Shown in pieces: positions 7,815 to 12,019 of a DNA stretch of 12,019 nt (the first letter of the stretch is position 1; each line of letters opens with the position of its first letter). Origin of the DNA: Bdellovibrio sp. (GTDB lineage Bacteria > Bdellovibrionota > Bdellovibrionia > Bdellovibrionales > Bdellovibrionaceae). Location: assembly GCA_017745015.1 (NCBI GenBank), contig JAGIAF010000082.1:1-12019 (forward strand), read 5' to 3'. The notes beneath the pieces are model-generated. The model had not been told where the DNA came from and did no database searches. It worked only from the letters and a program-made list of their open reading frames with translations. The translations under genes were made by a program, and so were the position numbers.

Positions 7815-7985
7815 GAATCAATCGTCTCAAATTCATACAATGAACGTGAGTCAATTAAATGTCCGTCGAAAGGGCCAGCAGGAGCGGATTTCGAGCTCAG
7901 ATGCATTTTACGCAGAGGAAATTTTGACAGCAGGACTTTTTCCTGGACGAGAAACTAGGAATAAAATTTACTTCGGATATTATAA
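7815..7985. other. Gap between flaG-like gene and fliD
   Basis: This is 171 nt of A/T-rich sequence without a supportable gene on either strand. A TTGACT lies near the fliD start on the minus strand but has no matching -10 at normal spacing, and no sigma28 or sigma54 pattern is convincing. It most likely acts as leader sequence for fliD. Confidence 0.5.
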
Positions 7986-8357
7986 TTAAGCGGAGCGCTT
8001 CAGAAGCTGGCCTCGAGGAGAATCATCAGAGGGCAAAGTCCACAATTCCACTTCAGGAATACGACGAATGAGTGTCCCGAGATTATCTTTCACCAAAACA
8101 AAGCGACCTTCTGCACTCTCATCAAGCTCAACATTCCAGCGATGCTCTTTAAAAGCAGGAAGTTTACGAAGATGCTCCATCGCATTCTCAATCTGCTCTT
8201 CTGTCATCGGAGGCCTTTTGCCTTGATCTTGCTGATAAGCTTCCTGACCATTACCATCCCGGTCATGAGCAGAATCAGACTGAATAGCACGCCCCGTGCG
8301 ATCAATCGACTTCACCTCTGAAGGCTGAATGTTAGGTATCAATCCTTTGATATTCAT
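7986..8357 (-). CDS. FlaG-like flagellar protein
   Basis: This 123-residue protein resembles FlaG. The C-terminal half has WNVELDESAEGRFVLVKDNL followed by GTLIRRIPEVELWTL (about residues 94-108), which mirrors the FlaG pattern of a short beta region ending with an I-R-x-I-P-x-E-E/V motif. The N-terminal half is polar and low in complexity (SDSAHDRDGNGQEAYQQDQG), as is usual for FlaG. FlaG genes are typically found directly upstream of fliD, as here, and FlaG influences filament length in several bacteria. No signal peptide or membrane segment is seen. The start ATG at 8357 lacks a good ribosome binding site. A sigma28-like sequence ends only a few bases before it, so the message might be leaderless. 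The alternative is a lineage-specific flagellar accessory protein. Confidence 0.75.
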   Translation of the reverse strand: MNIKGLIPNIQPSEVKSIDRTGRAIQSDSAHDRDGNGQEAYQQDQGKRPPMTEEQIENAMEHLRKLPAFKEHRWNVELDESAEGRFVLVKDNLGTLIRRIPEVELWTLPSDDSPRGQLLKRSA

Positions 8358-8364
8358 GACTATC

Positions 8365-8391
8365 TCATCGGATTCCCAAGCTTAAACCTTA
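8365..8391 (-). promoter_or_regulatory. Weak candidate sigma28 promoter of flaG-fliD-fliS operon
   Basis: On the minus strand TAAG, 15 nt, then TCCGATGA match the sigma28 consensus TAAA-N15-GCCGATAA at 3 of 4 and 6 of 8 positions. The predicted start would fall almost on the flaG-like ATG, giving a leaderless mRNA, which agrees with the poor ribosome binding site but makes the call uncertain. Confidence 0.3.
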
Positions 8392-8453
8392 AGCATCTTG
8401 ACCTAGATCGAGACACTTTTGCCTTTTACTCGTTTTTACGAGGGGCTCGGTTC

Positions 8454-8575
8454 TTTTCTTGGTTGAAGGAGTTCTAGTATTTTCTGCCGCGCGCTTCCGG
8501 CGCTCGCCGGGCGTGGGTACCGCATCCTGCGGGCCCGGAGGGCAGAAAATACTAGAACTCCTTCAACCAAGAAAA
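8454..8575. repeat. Long palindromic element 1: perfect 35-nt arms around a shared 52-nt core
   Basis: The left arm (8454-8488, begins TTTTCTTGGTTGAAGGAG) and right arm (8541-8575) are perfect reverse complements over 35 nt. Between them lies a 52-nt GC-rich core (8489-8540) with two small hairpins of its own: CCGGCG-CT-CGCCGG and CCGCA-TCC-TGCGG, separated by a GGTACC. The same core occurs at 8880-8931 in the opposite orientation with different arms. Expressed as RNA this would be a 35-bp duplex capped by a structured loop; as single-stranded DNA it would form a strong cruciform. It lies upstream of the flaG-like gene and encodes no protein. It could be a mobile palindromic element, a strong bidirectional transcription barrier, or a product of fold-back replication. 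Confidence 0.9.
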
Positions 8576-8837
8576 CACGGCGTCCTTGTAAATGGGGAAA
8601 GGAAAAATTTCTGACTTAGAAGTTGATCAGGGATAGCGAAGATCGATGATTGATTCAGAGCGAATATCTGCATGGGCGCGAAGCAGCCCGAGCCCGCAGC
8701 GGTCTGCAAGTGCAACTTGCAGCAGCCAGAAAAAATCTCGAAGTGCAATTCTTCTTGGGAGTTTTGTTTTATCTTTCAAAGTCAGAAATCCCGCGCACAG
8801 CTTGGGATTCAGTTCGTTGAATTTCGCCGGACAAGTT
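8576..8837. other. Spacer between the two palindromes, no gene seen
   Basis: About 260 nt lie between the palindromic elements. Open frames here are short, lack ribosome binding sites and run into the palindromes, so none is supported. The only clear structure is a perfect 8-bp hairpin, CTGCAAGT-GCA-ACTTGCAG, at 8704-8722. The spacer could be part of a composite element with the flanking palindromes, or just decayed intergenic DNA. Confidence 0.5.
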
Positions 8838-8973
8838 CATTATTTTTGGAAGAGGGCTTTTAGCTTCGAACAGCCAGCCCTCCGGCCCCGCAGGATGCGG
8901 TACCCAAGGCCGGCGAGCGCCGGAAGCGCGCGGCTGGATGTTCGAAGCTAAAAGCCCTCTTCCAAAAATAATG
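8838..8973. repeat. Long palindromic element 2: 42-nt arms around the shared core, inverted
   Basis: The left arm (8838-8879, begins CATTATTTTTGGAAGAGGGC) pairs with the right arm (8932-8973) over 42 nt with a single mismatch (G at 8873 against A at 8938). The enclosed 52 nt (8880-8931) are the reverse complement of the core in element 1, differing at only about four positions, yet the arms of the two elements share no obvious sequence. The core again contains CCGGCG/CGCCGG and CCGCA/TGCGG hairpins. It lies 171 nt downstream of the flagellin stop codon and could also limit read-through from the strongly expressed flagellin gene. Confidence 0.9.
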
Positions 8974-9060
8974 TCCCCTGTACAACGAAAAAAAGAAAGG
9001 GACAGAAGCCAAAACCACTGCCCTAAGGGATTACAGAATTTGAGAGTTACAACCCTTAAG

Positions 9061-9090
9061 TACCCCAGGAAGAAAAAACTCCTCCTGGGT
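9061..9090 (-). terminator. Possible 3' hairpin of flagellin mRNA (distal)
   Basis: On the minus strand TACCCAGGA pairs with TCCTGGGGTA (9 bp with one bulged G) around a loop containing six T residues. There is no T-tract after the stem, so it may stabilise or process the 3' end rather than terminate. Confidence 0.4.
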
Positions 9091-9101
9091 AGGTTGGTAC
9101 C

Positions 9102-9125
9102 GAGAGGACACGGAGGCGTCCTCTC
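9102..9125 (-). terminator. 3' hairpin downstream of flagellin gene (proximal)
   Basis: GAGAGGAC and GTCCTCTC form a perfect 8-bp stem with an 8-nt loop, 19 nt after the flagellin stop. It is not followed by a T-tract on the minus strand. Together with the next hairpin at 9061-9090 it probably marks the protected 3' end of the flagellin message. Confidence 0.5.
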
Positions 9126-9144
9126 AGATCAATCTTGAAAATTA

Positions 9145-9978
9145 TTAGCCTAAAAGTCTCAATGCTTGTTGTGGCATTGCATTCGCTTGAGTCAACACGC
9201 TCGTGTTAGCTTGGAGCAACACAGAGTTACGTGCTTGGTCAGCGGTTGCTGAAGCGATATCTGTATCACGGATACGAGAGTTCGCAGCAGAGATATTTTC
9301 GTTCTGTACACCCAAGTTATCAACAGTTGACGTCAAGCGATTTTGAAGGGCACCGAGACCTGCGCGGAAACCGTTCACTTTCGTTTGAGCGTTGTCGATT
9401 TTCTCTAGAGCAGATTGCGCGCCCTCTTTAGAGGAGAAGTCGAAACCTGCGATACCAAGAGAGTCGATAGATGCATTTGTCTCACCAGCGTTGAATGAAA
9501 TTCTATCCGCTTCAGAGTCATTACCGATACCAACTTGGAAATCGAACTTGTCACCAGAACCGTCGATCAATTTAGTTGTACCGAATTTAGTTGTTTGTGT
9601 AATACGTTGAGATTCAGCTTTCAATTGTTGAACCTCTTTATCCAACATCCCACGCTCAGTATCACCGATAGTGTCAGAAGATGCTTGGATACCCAACTCA
9701 CGCATACGAGTTAAGATATTTGATACCTCGTTCAGACCACCCTCAGCAGTTTGAACCATTGAGATACCGTCATTCGCATTTCGTTGTGCTTGACCTAAAG
9801 ATCTGATTTGCGATTTCAAACCTTCCGAGATTGCCAAGCCAGCTGCGTCGTCCGCTGCTTTGTTGATGCGCGATCCAGAAGCCAATTGCTCCATGGATTT
9901 ACTGATTACGCGTTGTGAACCTTGAAGAGTTCTTTGCGCATTAACCGCTGCGATATTAGTAGAAATTCTCATTCCCAT
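9145..9978 (-). CDS. fliC: Flagellin
   Basis: This complete flagellin has 277 residues and forms the helical filament after export and capping by FliD. The N-terminal D0/D1 region (about 1-140) has RISTNIAAVNAQRTLQGSQR, SGSRINKAADDAAGLAISEG and RNANDGISMVQTAEGGLNEV. The C-terminal D1/D0 region has AQTKVNGFRAGLGALQNRL, ISAANSRIRDTDIASATADQ and ends in ANAMPQQALRLLG. Only about 50-60 residues lie between the conserved ends, so there is almost no exposed variable domain, as in other short flagellins. The ATG at 9978 follows GGGGG at 6-nt spacing; an ATG two codons later is a less likely start. Transcription is probably by sigma28 from 10150-10176. A paralogous flagellin lies upstream beyond the transposase, so the organism uses several filament subunits. 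Confidence 0.97.
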   Translation of the reverse strand: MGMRISTNIAAVNAQRTLQGSQRVISKSMEQLASGSRINKAADDAAGLAISEGLKSQIRSLGQAQRNANDGISMVQTAEGGLNEVSNILTRMRELGIQASSDTIGDTERGMLDKEVQQLKAESQRITQTTKFGTTKLIDGSGDKFDFQVGIGNDSEADRISFNAGETNASIDSLGIAGFDFSSKEGAQSALEKIDNAQTKVNGFRAGLGALQNRLTSTVDNLGVQNENISAANSRIRDTDIASATADQARNSVLLQANTSVLTQANAMPQQALRLLG

Positions 9979-10149
9979 GTGGGACCCCCATAATTTGTGG
10001 CCGCCCTATACCTACTTAGGCTGACCTGTTTAACACGTTGGGACGCTACTTCTGTCTAGGCTCTCTGCAAGCGAACTTTCATCGGGCAGTCACTCCCTTT
10101 GAAGCTCTCGAGATCTTTCGACTTGGTGTCGTCGTTGCTTCTGACATAC

Positions 10150-10176
10150 CTTTCGGCGAGGTCTGTGAAGCCTTTA
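10150..10176 (-). promoter_or_regulatory. Sigma28 (FliA-type) promoter of the flagellin gene
   Basis: On the minus strand TAAA, exactly 15 nt, then GCCGAAAG match the flagellar sigma28 consensus TAAA-N15-GCCGATAA (all four bases of the -35, six of eight of the -10). The inferred start point near 10142 gives a leader of about 160 nt before the flagellin ATG, with GGGGG as ribosome binding site. Confidence 0.65.
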
Positions 10177-10188
10177 GTCGCGTCGGGC

Positions 10189-10300
10189 AAAACTAGACCA
10201 TGGTCCCGAAAAACCTAGACCAACGTCGCGAAAACCAGCCCCTAATCCAGCAAAAACCCAGACCAAAGACCAGCCCACCCCAAAAGTCCAACCGACCAAA
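10189..10300. repeat. Degenerate C/A-rich repeats upstream of the flagellin promoter
   Basis: This stretch of about 110 nt is strongly C- and A-biased on the plus strand and repeats a loose motif of A4-5 followed by CCNAGACCA (AAAACTAGACCA, AAAAACCTAGACCA, AAAAACCCAGACCA, AAAGACCAGCCC). A perfect 10-bp palindrome GACCATGGTC lies at 10196-10205. It has no coding capacity. It ends where the transposase inverted repeat begins, so it may be target-site or remnant DNA. Confidence 0.5.
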
Positions 10301-10347
10301 GGGTGCCTGCTTCATTCCCCGAAAAGGTGCCTGCTTCTTTTTTTGCG
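10299..10347 (+). repeat. Left 49-nt inverted repeat of the transposase unit
   Basis: This repeat holds two direct copies of GGTGCCTGCTTC, 24 nt apart (10302-10313 and 10326-10337), separated by CCCCGAAAA, and ends in a T-rich run followed by GCG. It matches the reverse complement of 11078-11126 at 46 of 49 positions. Together the two repeats bracket the RAYT gene and are presumed to be the recognition or end sequences of the element. Confidence 0.85.
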
Positions 10348-10438
10348 ACTCGCTGTGCGAATGACAGTTCGATATGCGGAGGAGATTTAAACTTTGAGCT
10401 TCACTCTATGAAGAGGCTCTTTTGCACAGAGATATTTC

Positions 10439-11077
10439 ATGGCAAGAATACACTTTGAAAACCACCCTGAGTTTCCGTATCACATAACTGCTCGATGTAT
10501 TAATCGTGATTGGTTCGGAGAAGATCCGTCCGAAATCTGGAAGATAATGAGTAGGCAACTTTATTTCGTTAACTTTGCCTTCAATCTTAAAATTCACGCG
10601 TTCGTATTAATGGGAAATCACTACCATTTGATTGCCCGTTCTCCGGACGCAAATCTTAGCCAAGCCATTGGATATTTTAACAGAGAGACCAGTCGCGAAA
10701 TAACGGGGATAAGTGGAAGAATCAATCAAACATATGGATCTCGGTTCCATCGCTCACTTATTGGATCGCCGCTGTACTATCTCCATGCATATAAATATCT
10801 ATACCGAAACCCGGTTGAAGCCGGACTTTGCTTAAATGTAGAGGACTACCCCTACTCATCAATTCAAGGTCTTTTGGGAAATAGTTGGCTAGATATTCCG
10901 GTTTGTGAGGATGATAACTGGGGGAACTTTGCGAATCGCGAGCAGACATTAAGTTGGCTCAATCGCGCTCCGATTCCCGAACATTGGGATCTCGTTCGCA
11001 AGGCCCTAAAGAAGAAAGAATTCAAACTTTCTAAGATCAACCGAGAAGAATCCTCCCTCGAATTCAACGCCTTGTGA
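10439..11077 (+). CDS. REP-associated tyrosine transposase (RAYT, Y1/HUH family)
   Basis: This 212-residue protein belongs to the Y1 transposase (IS200/IS605-like, TnpA-REP) group, which cuts and joins single-stranded DNA hairpins. It carries the metal-binding HUH motif as HYH at residues 61-63 in AFVLMGNHYHLIARS, and the family's second conserved block as YKYLYRNPVEAGL, where Tyr120 is the probable catalytic nucleophile (compare RYIHLNPVRAGL in relatives). Between these are LSQAIGYFNRETSREI and GSRFHRSLI, also family features. Both catalytic motifs are intact and the frame is unbroken, so the enzyme may be active. It is the only convincing plus-strand gene in the window, lies between two flagellin genes and ends exactly where the right inverted repeat starts. 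The ribosome binding site is weak (AGAG). No partner gene such as tnpB is present, as usual for RAYTs. Confidence 0.93.
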   Translation: MARIHFENHPEFPYHITARCINRDWFGEDPSEIWKIMSRQLYFVNFAFNLKIHAFVLMGNHYHLIARSPDANLSQAIGYFNRETSREITGISGRINQTYGSRFHRSLIGSPLYYLHAYKYLYRNPVEAGLCLNVEDYPYSSIQGLLGNSWLDIPVCEDDNWGNFANREQTLSWLNRAPIPEHWDLVRKALKKKEFKLSKINREESSLEFNAL

Positions 11078-11126
11078 CGCAGAAAAAGAAGCAGGCACCT
11101 TTTCGGGGAAAGAAGCTGGCACCCTT
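11078..11126 (-). repeat. Right 49-nt inverted repeat of the transposase unit
   Basis: This is the reverse complement of the left repeat with three mismatches. It starts on the base after the transposase stop codon. It holds GGTGCCTGCTTC (11088-11099, minus strand) and a one-base variant GGTGCCAGCTTC (11112-11123), again 24 nt apart. Confidence 0.85.
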
Positions 11127-11131
11127 AAAAT

Positions 11132-11155
11132 CCCCAGAGGCGGGTGCCTCTGGGG
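11132..11155 (-). terminator. Terminator-like hairpin after the upstream flagellin gene
   Basis: CCCCAGAGGC and GCCTCTGGGG form a perfect 10-bp GC-rich stem with a 4-nt loop. On the minus strand it is followed by ATTTT, a short T-run, so it probably ends transcription of the flagellin gene whose stop is at 11262. It could also form part of the transposon end structure. Confidence 0.6.
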
Positions 11156-11261
11156 TGGGCTTAAACAGAGTAGTTTTTGTGGGCGACTACTCATGGAGGC
11201 CCTATCCCAGAAGGGCCCCTCGCAACTGTTTTCTTAATATGGTTACTTGGAACTTTTTTTA

Positions 11262-12019
11262 TTAGCCTACGAGTTTCATCGCTACTGCAGGCAATTGGTT
11301 GGCCTGTGATAAAACGGAAACCGCCGTATTTTGCAAGATGTTGGCGGATGCCATCTCTGCCGTTTCTTTCGCGATATCGGTATCGCGGATACGCGAGTTT
11401 GCAGCCGACAAGTTTTCGAATGAAATATCTAAGTTACTGACTGTAGATTCCAAGCGCGATTGAGTCGCACCGAAACCTGCGCGCATCGCCGACACTTTTT
11501 CCAAAGCTTTGTCGACTTTTTCCAGAGAGCTTCGCGCACTGCTCTTCTGATCCATCTCGATTCCGTCAATGCCCAGATTACTTGCGGTCGCATCCGCATC
11601 GAAGGTGACGGAAATCATATTGTCATCACCAGCATTCGGTCCCACCTGGAACTCAAGCTCACCGCCGGATCCATCGAGAAGTTTTCTGTTACCGAAGACC
11701 GTCGTCTTAGCAATACGATCTGCCTCTTGAAGCAACTGTGTTGTCTCTTTATTTAGGAAGCCGCGCTCTGTTTCACCGATCGTGTCTGATGAGGCTTGAA
11801 CCCCCAGCTCACGAAGACGAACCAGGATGTTGGAGATCTCATTCAGACCACCCTCACCTACTTGCGCAAATGAGATGGCATTATTCGCATTGTTACGTGC
11901 GGCACTAATACCTCTTAATTGTCCTTTGAAGTTTTCCGAGATCGCCAAACCGGCAGCGTCGTCGGCCGCATGGACGATGCGGGAACCCGAAGCCAGAGCT
12001 TGCGCGGAATGCTCTGTTC
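11262..12019 (-). CDS. fliC: Second flagellin, N-terminus outside the window
   Basis: This is a flagellin paralogue, with about 251 residues visible and the first few dozen missing at the right edge. The visible protein starts TEHSAQALASGSRIVHAADD and continues AAGLAISENFKGQL, equivalent to about residue 28 of the complete flagellin at 9145-9978. Conserved parts include GGLNEISNILVRLRELGVQA, SSDTIGETERGFLNKE, ISFENLSAANSRIRDTDIA, and the D0 end SQANQLPAVAMKLVG. The central region (GGELEFQVGPNAGDDNMISV) differs from the other flagellin while the flanks are well conserved, as expected for old paralogues with distinct filament positions. It is also a short flagellin without an inserted variable domain. 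An internal ATG that does not exist as a start in the family should not be taken as the N-terminus; the frame is open to the edge. Confidence 0.95.
   Translation of the reverse strand, partial: TEHSAQALASGSRIVHAADDAAGLAISENFKGQLRGISAARNNANNAISFAQVGEGGLNEISNILVRLRELGVQASSDTIGETERGFLNKETTQLLQEADRIAKTTVFGNRKLLDGSGGELEFQVGPNAGDDNMISVTFDADATASNLGIDGIEMDQKSSARSSLEKVDKALEKVSAMRAGFGATQSRLESTVSNLDISFENLSAANSRIRDTDIAKETAEMASANILQNTAVSVLSQANQLPAVAMKLVG

Noticed and set aside
7815..7985. Sigma54 promoter upstream of fliD
   Set aside because: A TGGCCC-like -24 is present but the expected -12 GC element at the right spacing is missing.
7558..7989. Plus-strand open frame of 143 codons overlapping fliD and the gap upstream of it
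   Set aside because: More than half is antisense to fliD, and the part in the gap has no ribosome binding site before its internal ATG.
8646..8951. Plus-strand open frame of 101 codons
   Set aside because: It has no ribosome binding site, runs through palindrome 2 and has a composition dominated by Ser, Arg and Ala from the GC-rich core.
8454..8973. Integron attC sites or tRNA-like structures
   Set aside because: There is no integrase, no conserved attC end boxes and no tRNA arms or anticodon-like loop; the conserved part is the centre, not the ends.
10302..11123. GGTGCCTGCTTC boxes as a CRISPR array
   Set aside because: There are only two boxes on each side at 24-nt spacing, in inverted orientation around a transposase, with no cas genes.

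Overview
The window looks like part of a flagellar locus from a Bdellovibrio-type predatory bacterium (Bdellovibrionota). The basis is the gene set (two short paralogous flagellins, a FlaG-like protein, FliD, FliS and a FliT/FlgN-like protein), the glycosyltransferase-rich tail of the operon, and a REP-type transposase bordered by GGTGCCTGCTTC boxes. The genus is an inference from memory of such genomes, not a database result. Nearly all genes lie on the minus strand, so transcription runs from the right end of the window to the left.

Right part (about 9145-12019): two flagellin genes point left. The rightmost is cut by the window edge at its N-terminus. Between them sits a plus-strand Y1/HUH single-strand transposase of the RAYT (TnpA-REP) class, bordered by a near-perfect 49-nt inverted repeat. 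A sigma28-type promoter (TAAA-N15-GCCGAAAG) lies about 160 nt upstream of the complete flagellin gene.

Middle (8358-9144): a 787-nt non-coding stretch with the most unusual structure here. Two very long palindromes (35-nt arms, perfect; 42-nt arms, one mismatch) have unrelated arms but enclose nearly the same 52-nt GC-rich core, in opposite orientations. They flank a 261-nt spacer of unknown function.

Left part (1-8357): a long co-directional set, flaG-like, fliD, fliS and fliT/flgN-like, then after a hairpin-containing gap a TPR protein, a small Maf/methyltransferase-like Rossmann protein, two GT9 (heptosyltransferase-like) glycosyltransferases with long C-terminal extensions, and an unrecognised helical protein cut by the left edge. 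The last five genes are separated by a few bases or overlap. A 57-codon gene with a strong ribosome binding site is hidden across the junction of the two GT9 genes. The inferred theme is flagellar filament assembly (cap FliD, chaperones FliS and FliT-like) coupled to sugar transfer, perhaps onto flagellin or another envelope target.
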